Assembly: GCF_000695625.1 (NCBI RefSeq)
Contig: NZ_JMQI01000002.1
Location: forward strand, 92,061 to 156,060
Direction of reading: 5' to 3'
DNA length: 64,000 nucleotides
Source of the DNA: Amycolatopsis rifamycinica
GTDB taxonomy: Bacteria; Actinomycetota; Actinomycetes; Mycobacteriales; Pseudonocardiaceae
Shown here: positions 51,526 to 60,349 of the stretch, one piece after another
How positions within the stretch are numbered: the first letter of the stretch is position 1
Layout of the letters: each line of letters begins with the position of its first letter
Notes under the pieces: generated by a model
Databases searched by the model: none
What the model was told of the DNA's origin: nothing
Seen by the model: the letters and a program-made list of their open reading frames with translations, nothing else
Program-made: the position numbers and the translations under genes

Positions 51526-52253
51526 ACACGACGTACCTGAGCCTGGAGATCAAGCGGATCGTCCGCAGCCCGCAGTTCACCGTCTTCACCATCGGCATGC
51601 CGCTGGCCATGTTCCTGTTGTTCGGGTCGATCTTCGGCAAGCTCGTGGCACCCAACGGCCTGGCCTCGAACGTGCAGACCATGATCAGCCTGGCCGCGTA
51701 CGGCGCGAGCGGCGGCGCGCTGTTCACCGGCACCCGGGTCGCGCAGGAACGCACCGACGGCTGGCAGCGGCAGCTGCGGCTCACGCCGATGCGCGGTCCC
51801 GGCTACCTGGTGGTCAAGGTGCTCTCGGCGATGGCCGTGGCGTTGCCGGTGCTCGTGGTGCTGTTCGCCGCGGGGCTGGCGATGGGTGTCGAGATGACCG
51901 CGGCCCAGTGGGGCCTGGTCCTGGTGTCGCTCTGGCTCGGCGTCCTCCCGTTCGCCGTGCTGGGCCTGGCCATCGGCCTGTTCGGCAAGGGGGACACGGT
52001 CGGCGCGGTCACCGGCGCGCTGATGATGCCGCTGGGCATGCTCGGCGGCCTGTGGATCCCGCTGTACGTCCTCCCGGACTGGATGGCGACCCTGGCGCAC
52101 TTCTTCCCGACGTACTGGCTCGGGCGCGTCGGCCTGGAACCGCTGGCGCACGCCGGCGGGATGGGGCTCGCGGTGGTCGTGCTCGCGGGCTGGCTGGTCG
52201 TCCCCGCGCTGATCGTCGTGCGCCGCTTCCGGCTGGACACGGCGCGGCTCTGA
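51522..52253 (+). CDS. ABC-2-type transporter permease
   Basis: A 243-residue membrane protein, six hydrophobic segments, ABC-2 family. It has an N-terminal cytoplasmic stretch (LEIKRIVRSPQFTVFTIGMP), a conserved ERTDGWQRQLRLTPM loop, then helices such as VKVLSAMAVALPVLVVLFAA and MPLGMLGGLWIPLYVLPDWM. GTG start overlapping the ATPase stop (GTGA). With the ATPase it forms an exporter, probably for a hydrophobic drug, lipid or peptide; the substrate is not evident. Confidence 0.9.
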   Translation: MNTTYLSLEIKRIVRSPQFTVFTIGMPLAMFLLFGSIFGKLVAPNGLASNVQTMISLAAYGASGGALFTGTRVAQERTDGWQRQLRLTPMRGPGYLVVKVLSAMAVALPVLVVLFAAGLAMGVEMTAAQWGLVLVSLWLGVLPFAVLGLAIGLFGKGDTVGAVTGALMMPLGMLGGLWIPLYVLPDWMATLAHFFPTYWLGRVGLEPLAHAGGMGLAVVVLAGWLVVPALIVVRRFRLDTARL

Positions 52254-52310
52254 ACGCGTGTTAACTTCCGTGCAGTGGTGAGGGGTCTGCACGGGAGGAG
52301 GGCGAGCCAG

Positions 52311-52934
52311 GTGGATGACGAGCCGTTGTCGGCGGAGGAGTCGCTGAACCTGATCGCCCAGCAGAACCGGCGGACCCGCCGGGAACTGGGCGGGGGCCCG
52401 GCGCGGATGCTCGCCGCCTGGGCCCTCGCCTGGATCGTCGGCTGGGGCTTCACGTACGTCACGACGCTGCCCGGGGCCGGCGTGCCGGGCTGGGTCAGCG
52501 GCGGCATCGTCGTCCCGCTGCTGTTCCTCGGCGCCGTCGCCTACACGACCTACACCAGCATCCGCAGCGGCCGGGGGATCCGCGGGCCGTCCCGCACGGT
52601 CGGGGCGATGTACGGCTACGGCTGGGCGCTCGGCTCGATCGGGCTGATGGTCGTCGACATCCGGATCACGCAGTTCCAGGCGCTTTCGACCGATCAGGTG
52701 TCGCTGCTGTGGACCGGCACGTGGCTGCTGCTCACCGGCGTGATGTACCTGGCGGGCGGCATGGTGTGGCAGGACAAGCTGATGTACGGCCTCGGCGCGT
52801 GGATGATCGTGTCGGCCGCGCTGAGCGTGCTGGTCGGGTACCCGGCGAACTTCCTCGTGCTCACCGTCTGCGGTGGCGGCGGGTTCCTGCTCGGCGCGAT
52901 CGTGTACTTCGTGCGCGAGAAGACCGGCCGATGA
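52311..52934 (+). CDS. Hypothetical membrane protein of the ABC/regulator operon
   Basis: A 207-residue protein with a charged N-terminus (EESLNLIAQQNRRTRRELGG) and about six hydrophobic segments (ARMLAAWALAWIVGWGF, GGIVVPLLFLGAVAYTTY, GLMVVDIRITQFQALS, YGLGAWMIVSAALSVLVG). GTG at 52311 with GGGAGGAGGG about 8 bases upstream is preferred to a GTG at 52275. Its stop overlaps the winged-helix regulator by 4 bases, a constant pairing I associate with this regulator type, so it may serve in sensing or transport. Confidence 0.75.
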   Translation: MDDEPLSAEESLNLIAQQNRRTRRELGGGPARMLAAWALAWIVGWGFTYVTTLPGAGVPGWVSGGIVVPLLFLGAVAYTTYTSIRSGRGIRGPSRTVGAMYGYGWALGSIGLMVVDIRITQFQALSTDQVSLLWTGTWLLLTGVMYLAGGMVWQDKLMYGLGAWMIVSAALSVLVGYPANFLVLTVCGGGGFLLGAIVYFVREKTGR

Positions 52935-53242
52935 CCGACCTGCCGCAGCTCGACCCGGTCATCCACGCCCAGGCGCGGCTGCGGGTCACGGTCGCGCTCG
53001 CCGGGCTGCGCCCCGGCGACCAGATCACGTTCCCGCGGCTGCAGCAGCTGCTGGACATGACGGCCGGCAACCTTTCGACGCACCTGCGCAAGCTCGAGGA
53101 CGCCGAGTACGTCGAGATCACCAAGGCCTACGAGCACCGCACGCCGGTCACCCTGGTCCGGCTGACCGCGGCAGGCCGGGCCGCGTTCGAGAGCTACACC
53201 AAGGCGCTCCACCGGCTGCTGGACGCCACCGGCGGGGACTGA
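52931..53242 (+). CDS. Winged-helix transcriptional regulator (HTH_34/MarR-like)
   Basis: A 103-residue DNA-binding protein with nothing but a winged helix: VIHAQARLRVTVALAGLRPG, TFPRLQQLLDMTAGNLSTHL (recognition helix region), RKLEDAEYVEITKAYEHRTP, then RLTAAGRAAFESYTKALHRL. This compact form is frequent beside ABC exporters in actinomycetes and recognises ACTTTG-type palindromes. It is coupled by overlap to the preceding membrane protein and followed one base later by dinB. Probable repressor of the operon through the sites at 50566-50607. Confidence 0.88.
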   Translation: MTDLPQLDPVIHAQARLRVTVALAGLRPGDQITFPRLQQLLDMTAGNLSTHLRKLEDAEYVEITKAYEHRTPVTLVRLTAAGRAAFESYTKALHRLLDATGGD

Positions 53243-53243
53243 C

Positions 53244-54548
53244 GTGGGCCGCTGGGTGATCCACCTCGACCTGGACGCCTTCTACGCTTCGGCCGAACAG
53301 CTCACCCGCCCGACGCTGGCCGGACGCCCGGTGCTCGTCGGCGGGCTCGGCCCGCGCGGGGTCGTCGCCGGCGCGAGCTACGAGTCGCGGGCGTTCGGCA
53401 TCCGCTCGGCGATGCCGATGGCCCAGGCCCGGCGGCTGCTGCCGGCGAACGGCGTGATCGTGCCGCCGCGGTTCCGCGTCTACGAACGGCTCAGCCAGGA
53501 GGTCTTCGCGGTCGTCACCGAGGTCGCGCCGGTGCTGGAGAAGATCTCCCTCGACGAAGCCTTCGCCGAACCGCCTTCGCTCGTCGGCGCGTCCTTCGAG
53601 GAGGTGACGGAGTTCTGCGCCTCGCTGCGCGCGCGGATCCGGGCGGAAACCGGCCTGGTGGCGTCGATCGGCGCGGGCAACGGCAAGCAGATCGCGAAGA
53701 TCGCCTCCGACGAGGCCAAGCCGGACGGGCTGCTGGTGGTGCCCCAGGGCACCGAACGGGAGTTCCTCGCGCCGCTGCCGGTCCGCGCGTTGTGGGGAAT
53801 CGGCCCGGTCGCCGAGGGCAAGCTGCGGTTCATCGGCGTCCAGACCCTCGGCCAGCTGGCGGCACTGTCCGAAGCGGACGCCGTGGCCACCCTCGGCGGC
53901 GTCGTCGGCCGCGACCTGCGGCGGCTCGCGACCGGCGCCGACGACCGCCCGGTGGCCGGCCGCGCCGAGACCAAGCAGGTCAGCGCCGAGACGACGTTCG
54001 ACACCGACATCAAGGACCTGCCGACGTTGCGGGCGGAGGTCCGCCGGATCGCGGTGGGTGCCCACCAGCGGCTGCTCAAGGCCGGCCGGGTGGCCCGGAC
54101 GGTGGTGATCAAGCTGCGGCACACGGACATGCACACGGTGACCCGCTCGGAGACGATCTCGGCGCCGACGGACGACCTGGCCGAGCTGTCGGCGACGGCG
54201 GAGCGCCTGCTGATCGACCCGGCGGAGTTCGGCGGCGTCCGGCTGGCGGGCGTCGCGTACAGCGGGCTTTCGGTGCCGCACCAGGACGCGCTGTTCACCC
54301 TGGCCGCTCCTTCGGCGCCCACGGTGGTGTCTTCCGCGCCGGCGCCGGCCCCCGCGGCGCCTTCGGAGTGGCGCCAGGGCGACGACGTGGTCCACGCGGA
54401 GTTCGGCACGGGGTGGGTCCAGGGCGCGGGCCACGGCCGGGTGACGGTCCGGTTCGAGCACCGGTCCTCCGGCCCGGGCGTGGCCCGCACCTTCCCCCAG
54501 ACCGATCCGGCCCTGACCCGCGGTGATCCCGGCGACTGCCTGCGCTGA
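53244..54548 (+). CDS. dinB: DNA polymerase IV (Y-family)
   Basis: A 434-residue translesion polymerase. Catalytic acidic residues are in VIHLDLDAFYASAEQ and in ISLDEAF; the steric loop is YESRAFGIRSAMPM. The thumb helix-hairpin-helix is LWGIGPVAEGKLRFIGVQTL, and the little-finger domain includes VSAETTFDTDIKDLPTLRAE. A C-terminal extension (SEWRQGDDVVHAEFGTGWVQ) forms a small DUF3553-like domain seen in actinobacterial homologues; no clear beta-clamp motif was found. GTG start at 53244. No LexA box is seen upstream, so SOS induction is not indicated. Confidence 0.92.
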   Translation: MGRWVIHLDLDAFYASAEQLTRPTLAGRPVLVGGLGPRGVVAGASYESRAFGIRSAMPMAQARRLLPANGVIVPPRFRVYERLSQEVFAVVTEVAPVLEKISLDEAFAEPPSLVGASFEEVTEFCASLRARIRAETGLVASIGAGNGKQIAKIASDEAKPDGLLVVPQGTEREFLAPLPVRALWGIGPVAEGKLRFIGVQTLGQLAALSEADAVATLGGVVGRDLRRLATGADDRPVAGRAETKQVSAETTFDTDIKDLPTLRAEVRRIAVGAHQRLLKAGRVARTVVIKLRHTDMHTVTRSETISAPTDDLAELSATAERLLIDPAEFGGVRLAGVAYSGLSVPHQDALFTLAAPSAPTVVSSAPAPAPAAPSEWRQGDDVVHAEFGTGWVQGAGHGRVTVRFEHRSSGPGVARTFPQTDPALTRGDPGDCLR

Positions 54549-54556
54549 CCCGGGGG

Positions 54557-55633
54557 CTACTCGGCCGAGCAGCCCTGCAGCTTCGCCACTTCCTGGCCAG
54601 CCAGGAGGAACGCGCCGACGCCGTAGGCCGCGGTGTCCGTCGAGCGAGCGGTGGCCGGGCGGTCGCCGACCGGCTGGACGTAGCCCACCAGGCCGCTCGG
54701 TTGCAGGGCCTTCGTCGACAGCGCCGTCCAGGCCTTGTCGACCACCGGGCGGAAGCGGCCCGCGTCCAGGACGCCCGCGTTGACGCCCCAGCCGAGGCCG
54801 AACGCGAAGAACGCCGTGCCGCTGGACTCCGGGCCGCCGTGGTCCCACGGGTTCAGCAGGTCGGAGTTCCAGAAGCCGTCACGCCGCTGGACCAGCGCGA
54901 GCGTGGCCGCCATCTTCCGGTACACGCGCAGGTACTCCGGCCGCCGGGGGTCGTCGGACGGGAGCACCTGGAGCACCTTCGTCACCGCCGCCAGGGCCCA
55001 GCCGTTGCCGCGCGACCAGAACACGCCGGAGCCCGTGAACCGCGCGTCGCGGTACCACAGGCCGGTGAACTCGTTGAACAGCTTGTGCTCGGTGTCGGAG
55101 AACAGCGTGTGCATGGCGTCCAAATAGGACGGATCGTGGTCGATCAGGCTCATCCGGGCGAACGACGGCATCGCCATGTTCAGCGCGTCGACGTAGTTCC
55201 AGTAGCCGCGGTGGCCCGCCCGCACGGACGCCACCTCGTCGCGGATCCGCGTGCGGATCGAATCCAGGGGGATTTCCGGGTGGAAGTAGGTGTACAGGTC
55301 CAGGTACGCCTCGCCGGCCGCCTGGTTGTCCGGGAAGAACGGCCGCCGCGGGTCGTCGGGGAGCCGGTACTCGTTGGCCTGCGCCCAGGGGAACGTCTTG
55401 TGGTTCGACTGGCCGGTGGTCCGGACCAGTGCGAGGTTGCCGACGTGGAACGTCGCGTTCTGCCAGTCCGGCGCTTCGAGGTGGGTCCCGTTGGTGACCC
55501 AGTAGTTGCCCGCGGACACCATTTCGCCGGCGATCGTGCAGGTCGCGGCGGTCGCCGCCGGAGCCGTGCACAGGCCGGCCGCCACCGCCGCGGCCGCGAG
55601 CACGCCGGAACCGCGCATTCCCGGGAAACGCAT
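54557..55633 (-). CDS. Secreted GH88/GH105-like hydrolase (unsaturated uronyl or rhamnogalacturonyl)
   Basis: A 358-residue secreted (alpha/alpha)6-barrel enzyme. Signal peptide to about residue 30 (VLAAAAVAAGLCTAPAATAA), with GAGGAGGA upstream of the ATG. Barrel features: YWNYVDALNMAMPSFARMSL with a candidate catalytic Asp, FWSRGNGWALAAVTKVL, the family hallmark motif, and SGTAFFAFGLGWGVNAG. GH105 removes unsaturated galacturonic acid from pectin fragments. It is last in the co-oriented sugar ABC operon, 79 bases after the GntR gene, which suits pectin or hemicellulose breakdown products as the imported sugar. Confidence 0.82.
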   Translation of the reverse strand: MRFPGMRGSGVLAAAAVAAGLCTAPAATAATCTIAGEMVSAGNYWVTNGTHLEAPDWQNATFHVGNLALVRTTGQSNHKTFPWAQANEYRLPDDPRRPFFPDNQAAGEAYLDLYTYFHPEIPLDSIRTRIRDEVASVRAGHRGYWNYVDALNMAMPSFARMSLIDHDPSYLDAMHTLFSDTEHKLFNEFTGLWYRDARFTGSGVFWSRGNGWALAAVTKVLQVLPSDDPRRPEYLRVYRKMAATLALVQRRDGFWNSDLLNPWDHGGPESSGTAFFAFGLGWGVNAGVLDAGRFRPVVDKAWTALSTKALQPSGLVGYVQPVGDRPATARSTDTAAYGVGAFLLAGQEVAKLQGCSAE

Positions 55634-55712
55634 GAAAGCGTCCTCCTCAGCTCATGGCGGCGGTCATCCGCAGCGAGTGAAGCGCCTCCCGGCAACCGTG
55701 TCAAGGTACCGA

Positions 55713-56351
55713 TCAGCGGTACGCCGCAACGGTTTCCAGCAACCGGCGGGCCGCGGACTCGGCGCCGTCGGCGTCCTTCGCCAGCACTCGCGTCAGCACG
55801 CGGGAATGCGCGACGAGCGTGTCCGCCGGCTCGCCCTGCGCCCGCAGCGCCGCCACCACCGGCACCTGCAGCTGCGCGATCAGCGCGTTGCCCGAGGCGC
55901 GGACCAGCGCCGCGTGGAACCGCGCGTCGGCGGCCCGGAAGTCCGCGGGGCCGTCGGCGTCGGCCATCAGGGCGTACGCCGCCGCCATCGCCGCCAGCTC
56001 GTCGGGCCGCCGGTGCCGCGCGGCCATCCGCGCCGCCTGCGGTTCGATCGCCAGCCGCAGTTCGAACAGCTCGCGCAGGTGCTCGTGGCCGTCGGGCCCG
56101 CCGACGCGCCAGGCGATGACGTCCGGGTCGATCGCGTCCCACGCTTCGGGGGGCAGCGTCCAGGTCCCCACCCGCGGGCGCGCGGTCACCATGCCCTTGG
56201 ACTCGAGCACGCGCAACGCTTCGCGGACCACCGTCCGGGACGCGGAGAACCGGCGGCCGAGTTCCTCGGGAACGAGCGGCTGCCCGTCCCCGAGGACCCC
56301 TTCGACGATGAGCCTGCCCAGTTCGTCGACGACGCGGGCGTGGAGGTTCAC
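55713..56351 (-). CDS. GntR-family (FadR/FCD) regulator of the sugar ABC operon
   Basis: A 212-residue regulator starting at the GTG at 56351, two bases after the permease stop. The winged helix is HARVVDELGRLIVEGVLGDG, LGRRFSASRTVVREALRVLE, SKGMVTARPRVGTWTLPP. The FCD domain has ELFELRLAIEPQAARMAA and RAADARFHAALVRASGNALI with the metal-ligating Asp/His set. It probably represses its own transporter operon in the absence of the sugar; a TNGTNNNACNA site fitting FCD regulators lies at 60091-60101. Confidence 0.88.
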   Translation of the reverse strand: MNLHARVVDELGRLIVEGVLGDGQPLVPEELGRRFSASRTVVREALRVLESKGMVTARPRVGTWTLPPEAWDAIDPDVIAWRVGGPDGHEHLRELFELRLAIEPQAARMAARHRRPDELAAMAAAYALMADADGPADFRAADARFHAALVRASGNALIAQLQVPVVAALRAQGEPADTLVAHSRVLTRVLAKDADGAESAARRLLETVAAYR

Positions 56352-56353
56352 CG

Positions 56354-57379
56354 CTACTCGGGCAGGCCGACGCGCCGTTCCCCGCTGCGCAGCTGCTGCA
56401 GCACGACGGCGATCACCAGCAGGGCGCCGTGCGCGACGTTCTGCCAGAACGGGTTGATGCCCAGCCCGGACATGCCGTTGTCGAGCACGCCCAGGATGAC
56501 CACCGCGAGCACGGTCGAGACGATCGACCCGCGGCCGCCCTTGAGCATCGTGCCGCCGAGCGCGGCGCCGGTGACGGCCTGCAGCTCCAGGCCCTCGGAG
56601 CCGGACGTCGGCTGGCCGGAGCCGGTGCGGGCGGTGATCAGCACGCCCGCGATCGCCGCGACCACGCCGACCAGGGCGTACACGCCGATGATGTACCGGT
56701 TGATGTTGATGCCGGCCAGCCGCGCGGCGGTGTCGTTGCCGCCGATGGCGTAGACGTTGCGGCCGATGTCGGTGTACTTGAGCAGGAAGTGCAGCAGCGC
56801 CGCGACGATCAGGAACACCCACACCAGCGCCGGCAGCCCGAGCACGGATCCCTTGGCCAGGAAGATGAACAGGTCGTCGCCGCCGGTGTAACCCTGCGCC
56901 TTGCCGTTCGAGATCACCTGCGCGATGCCCTTGTAGGTGGCGAGCATGGCCAGCGTCGCGACCACCGGGTTGACCCGGCCGAAGATGATGATCATGCCGT
57001 TGACCAGGCCGCAGACGATGCCGACGCCGACCGCGGCGAGGATCCCCACCTCGGCGTTGCCGGTCGAGGTGAACACCATCGCCGAGATGACCGAGGCCAG
57101 CCCGGCCATCGAGCCGACGGAGATGTCCAGCGCGCCCAGGATGATCACCAGGGTCTGCACCAGGGCGAGCAGCCCCATGATGGTGATCGCGCTGCCGATC
57201 AGCAGCAGGTTGTTGGTGCGCAGGAAGTTCTCGTTCAGCACGCTCAGCAGGATGACCAGCGCGATCAGCGTGATGATCAGGCTGGAGTTCTGCACGCCGA
57301 TGCCGGTGAGCACCCGGCGCGCGGCCGACGGCTGGGGCGGCGCGGCGGGCGCCGACGTTTCTTTGGTGGGGGTGCTCAT
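56354..57379 (-). CDS. Sugar ABC transporter permease (RbsC/AraH-like)
   Basis: A 341-residue permease of the BPD_transp_2 class, with some nine or ten hydrophobic segments, e.g. SLIITLIALVILLSVLNENF, VQTLVIILGALDISVGSMAG (the conserved DxSVG loop), GMIIIFGRVNPVVATLAMLA and LEGSEGLELQ-like SGSEGLELQAVTGAALGGTM. Its start overlaps the ATPase stop (ATGA). It transports a pentose or related sugar with the ATPase and binding protein. Confidence 0.92.
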   Translation of the reverse strand: MSTPTKETSAPAAPPQPSAARRVLTGIGVQNSSLIITLIALVILLSVLNENFLRTNNLLLIGSAITIMGLLALVQTLVIILGALDISVGSMAGLASVISAMVFTSTGNAEVGILAAVGVGIVCGLVNGMIIIFGRVNPVVATLAMLATYKGIAQVISNGKAQGYTGGDDLFIFLAKGSVLGLPALVWVFLIVAALLHFLLKYTDIGRNVYAIGGNDTAARLAGININRYIIGVYALVGVVAAIAGVLITARTGSGQPTSGSEGLELQAVTGAALGGTMLKGGRGSIVSTVLAVVILGVLDNGMSGLGINPFWQNVAHGALLVIAVVLQQLRSGERRVGLPE

Positions 57380-58914
57380 GCGCCGATCTCCTGGGCGTCG
57401 TCCACGGCTGGTTCGGTTTCGGGGATGGCGAGGGTCAGCACGGCTTCCTCGGTCGCTTCCTCGCGGCCGAGCTCGCCCGCCAGGCGCCCGGCGCGCATGA
57501 CGAGGATGCGGTCGGCCAGCGTCAGCACCTCGGGCAGGTCGGAGGAGATGACCAGCAGCGCGATGCCTTCGGCGGCGAGGCCGTCGATGATCCGGTAGAT
57601 CTCGGCCTTCGCGCCGACGTCGACGCCGCGGGTGGGCTCGTCGAGGATCAGCAGCTTCGGCCGCCGCGCGAGCCAGCGCGCGAGGACGGCCTTCTGCTGG
57701 TTGCCGCCGGAAAGCTTGCGGACTTCCTGCTCCATCGACGGCGTCCGCACGCGAAGCTCGCGTACGTACTCCTCGACAAGCTCGCGTTCCTTCGCGCGCT
57801 TAACGACCCGGAAGCGGCGAAGCCGGTCGAGGACGGCGATGGACACGTTGTCGCGTACGGACCGCTGCATCAGCAACGCGTCCGTCTTGCGCTCTTCGGG
57901 CGCGAAGCCGATCCCGGCTTTGACGGCGTCACCCGGGTTGTGCGCGCGCAGCCGCTTGCCGTCGAGCTCCACGGTCCCGGACCGGATCGGCAGGTCGCCG
58001 ACGATCGCGCGGGCCAGCTCCGAACGCCCGGCGCCGACCAGCCCGGCCAGGCAGACGACCTCGCCCGCGCGGACCCGCAGCGAAATCCCGGTGACGTCGT
58101 CGGTCGTGACGTCGTCCAGCTTCAGCACGACGTCACCGGTGTCCTGGGTGACGCGGCGTTCGAGAGTGGACAGGTCGCGGCCGATCATCATCCGGACCAG
58201 GCCGGCCTCGTCGGTCTCCGCGGCCTGCTGGACGCCCACCAGCTTCCCGTCCCGCAGCACGGCGACGCGGTCGGCGAGCCGGAAGATCTCCTTCATCCGG
58301 TGCGAGACGTAGACGACCGCGACCCCGCTGTCGCGCAGCCGCCCGATCAGCCGGAACAGCGCCTCGACCTCGTGCTCCGACAGCGACGACGTCGGCTCGT
58401 CGAAGGCGATCACCCGCGGCGGCGTGGCCGCGGTGAGCACGCGCAGGATCTCGACGAGCTGGCGCTGCGCGGGCGAGAGGGCGACGCCGAGCGTCGCCGG
58501 GTCGAGGACGCCCTCGAAGCCGTACTCGGCGAGCGCGTCGTGCGTGGCCTTGGTGAGCGTGCGGCGGCTGAACACCCGGGCCTTCGCGGGCAGTTCGCCG
58601 ACGAAGACGTTCTCCGCCACCGAAACGTGCGGGATGATCTCGGGTTCCTGGTAGATCACGCGCACCCCGGCGGCCATCGCCGCGCGCGGGGTGTCGAAGG
58701 CGGCCTCAGTGCCGTCCAGGAGCAGCCGGCCCTCGTCGGGGCCCTGGTCGCCGGACAGCACGCGCAGCAGCGTCGACTTGCCGGCGCCGTTTTCGCCCAT
58801 CAGGGCCAGGACTTCGCCGGAGCGGAACTCCAGCGAGACGTCGTCGAGGGCGGTGACGCCGGAGAAGCGCTTGCCGATGCCCTCGACGGCGAGCGCGGGA
58901 GGAGAGGAGGACAT
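57376..58914 (-). CDS. Sugar ABC transporter ATPase (RbsA/AraG-like, two nucleotide domains)
   Basis: A 512-residue double ATPase. Domain 1: GENGAGKST, VIYQEPEIIPHVSVAENVF, LSPAQRQLVEIL (signature variant) and VIAFDEPTSSLS. Domain 2: degenerate Walker A GLVGAGRSELARAI, KLSGGNQQKAVLARWLARRP and LLILDEPTRGVDVG. This asymmetry, with an altered second P-loop, is normal for the RbsA class. Expression is probably lower than the binding protein because a strong inverted repeat separates them. Confidence 0.92.
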   Translation of the reverse strand: MSSSPPALAVEGIGKRFSGVTALDDVSLEFRSGEVLALMGENGAGKSTLLRVLSGDQGPDEGRLLLDGTEAAFDTPRAAMAAGVRVIYQEPEIIPHVSVAENVFVGELPAKARVFSRRTLTKATHDALAEYGFEGVLDPATLGVALSPAQRQLVEILRVLTAATPPRVIAFDEPTSSLSEHEVEALFRLIGRLRDSGVAVVYVSHRMKEIFRLADRVAVLRDGKLVGVQQAAETDEAGLVRMMIGRDLSTLERRVTQDTGDVVLKLDDVTTDDVTGISLRVRAGEVVCLAGLVGAGRSELARAIVGDLPIRSGTVELDGKRLRAHNPGDAVKAGIGFAPEERKTDALLMQRSVRDNVSIAVLDRLRRFRVVKRAKERELVEEYVRELRVRTPSMEQEVRKLSGGNQQKAVLARWLARRPKLLILDEPTRGVDVGAKAEIYRIIDGLAAEGIALLVISSDLPEVLTLADRILVMRAGRLAGELGREEATEEAVLTLAIPETEPAVDDAQEIGA

Positions 58915-58935
58915 GTGCGGGCCCCTTCGGAGAAC

Positions 58936-59000
58936 CCGCCACTTTCACGTGAAAGTGGCGCTTTGCGGGACAAAGCGGAGCTTTCACGTGAAAGTGGCGG
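58936..59000. repeat. Tandem palindromes (family C) between binding-protein and ATPase genes
   Basis: Three CTTT...AAAG palindromes: 58937-58960 (a perfect 24-bp palindrome centred on CACGTG), 58959-58977 with a CGCTTT/AAAGCG pair, and 58980-58996 repeating the CTTTCACGTGAAAG core. The outer 20 bases (58936-58955 and 58981-59000) are exact reverse complements, so the transcript can form a 20-bp hairpin starting 10 bases after the binding-protein stop. Confidence 0.85.
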
Positions 59001-59010
59001 GGGAGTTCGG

Positions 59011-60036
59011 TCAGGTGCAGTTGACGCCGGCCTGCTTGTAGTTGTCCTTGTTGACGATCGTGGTCTTGGCGATCGTCTCCGCGGGCAGTTCCTTGCCGTT
59101 CTTCACCTTGTCGACCAGCACCTGGATCGCCGAGCGGCCGACCTCGGCGCCGGAGATGTAGAGCGCGGCCTTGTTGCCGGTGTCCTTGTTCGCGGCCCAG
59201 TCCTTGCAGTCGAGGTAGGCGCCGAGCCCGACGCCGATGATGTTGTTCGCCGCCACGCCGGAGTTGGCCAGCGCGGTCACGACACCGGTCTCGTTCTCGT
59301 CGTTGCAGCCCCAGACGACCCAGTGCTTGACGCCCGGGTTGGAGCCGATCACCGCGCCGGAGCGGTTCTGCGCGTCGACGGGGGAGTTGTCGGTGCCGAC
59401 GTCGATCACCGGGACTTCGGCGCCCGCGGACTTGGCGAACGCGGCCTTCGCGGCGTTGACGCGGTCGGTGCACACGGTCAGGTCCGACTTGAAGGCGCTG
59501 ATGATCTTCGTGTCGGCGGCGGCCCAGCCCGCGGCCTTGAACAGCTTCCCGGCCTCGGTGCCGACCGAGTCGCCCATCTGGCTGCCGTTGAAGCCGACGA
59601 ACGGCGCCTTCGCGCCGGTGCCGTCCTTGATGACGTCGTCGGACGCGATCAGCGGGATGCCCGCGCTCTTGGCCTTGTCGATCACCTGCGGGCCGATGGC
59701 CTGGTCGGGGACGACGATGGCGACGCCGTTGGCGCCTTGGGCGACGGCGGCGTCGAGCTCGGTGATCGCCTTGTTGGCGTCCTGGCCGAGGTTGACCACC
59801 TTGAGCTCGACGCCGAGCTCTTTCGCCTTCTCCTGCGCGCCCTGGGCCTGCTCGACGAAGTACTGCTGGTCACCCTGTTTCTGCAGGTAGTAGAGGGTGA
59901 TCTTGCCGTTGGCGGGCGCCTGCTGCTGCGGCGCCGCGGTGTCCTTGCCGGAGGAACAGGAGGCCAGCAGGGCTCCGGAAATCAAACAACAACCAACAAC
60001 GCTCCAGGTCCGGAACCTGTGCGGGTATGTGGACAT
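59011..60036 (-). CDS. Sugar ABC transporter substrate-binding lipoprotein (AraF-like)
   Basis: A 341-residue periplasmic-binding-protein-like lipoprotein. The lipobox LLASCSSG gives Cys at about residue 27. Two-lobed sugar-binding fold: ITLYYLQKQGDQQYFVEQAQ, GVAIVVPDQAIGPQVIDKAK, GIPLIASDDVIKDGTGAKAP, GSNPGVKHWVVWGCNDENET and ANNIIGVGLGAYLDCKDWA. The VKHWVVWGCNDEN stretch is close to L-arabinose-binding AraF (HWLIVGMNDS), so arabinose or a similar sugar is my best guess. First gene of a five-gene operon with ATPase, permease, GntR and the GH105-like hydrolase. Confidence 0.85.
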   Translation of the reverse strand: MSTYPHRFRTWSVVGCCLISGALLASCSSGKDTAAPQQQAPANGKITLYYLQKQGDQQYFVEQAQGAQEKAKELGVELKVVNLGQDANKAITELDAAVAQGANGVAIVVPDQAIGPQVIDKAKSAGIPLIASDDVIKDGTGAKAPFVGFNGSQMGDSVGTEAGKLFKAAGWAAADTKIISAFKSDLTVCTDRVNAAKAAFAKSAGAEVPVIDVGTDNSPVDAQNRSGAVIGSNPGVKHWVVWGCNDENETGVVTALANSGVAANNIIGVGLGAYLDCKDWAANKDTGNKAALYISGAEVGRSAIQVLVDKVKNGKELPAETIAKTTIVNKDNYKQAGVNCT

Positions 60037-60349
60037 CGAGTGCTCCCATGGGGGCCGAGGTCGAGTGGGTCGGGGCAGTCGCGACGTGACTCGTATTACA
60101 AAACACCCGTTCGTGGAGCGTCAAGGCGCAGTTAGCGGAGCGAGACCTACTCTCCGTAGTCCCATGGTGCCACTCATCAGGGTGATTTATCGTATTTTTT
60201 CGCCCCTGGGCTGGGCGTTGTCCGGTTTTGTCTCGTGCGAATGTTCTGATCGGTGTTGTCGACTGTGGTGGAACTTTCAGGCGATCGGGAGGCCCTCCCG
60301 GCCCGGTTCGCCCGGCTGGCAGGATGGCCGGACCACGTGAGGGAGACCG
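60037..60349. other. Divergent intergenic region with candidate FCD-GntR operator
   Basis: 313 bp between the sugar ABC operon and capA-like gene. TCGTATTACAA at 60091-60101 fits the TNGTNNNACNA consensus of FadR/FCD regulators and lies 55 bases upstream of the binding-protein start. An AT-rich patch (ATTTATCGTATTTTTT, 60183-60198) could hold a promoter. No gene seen. Confidence 0.4.
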
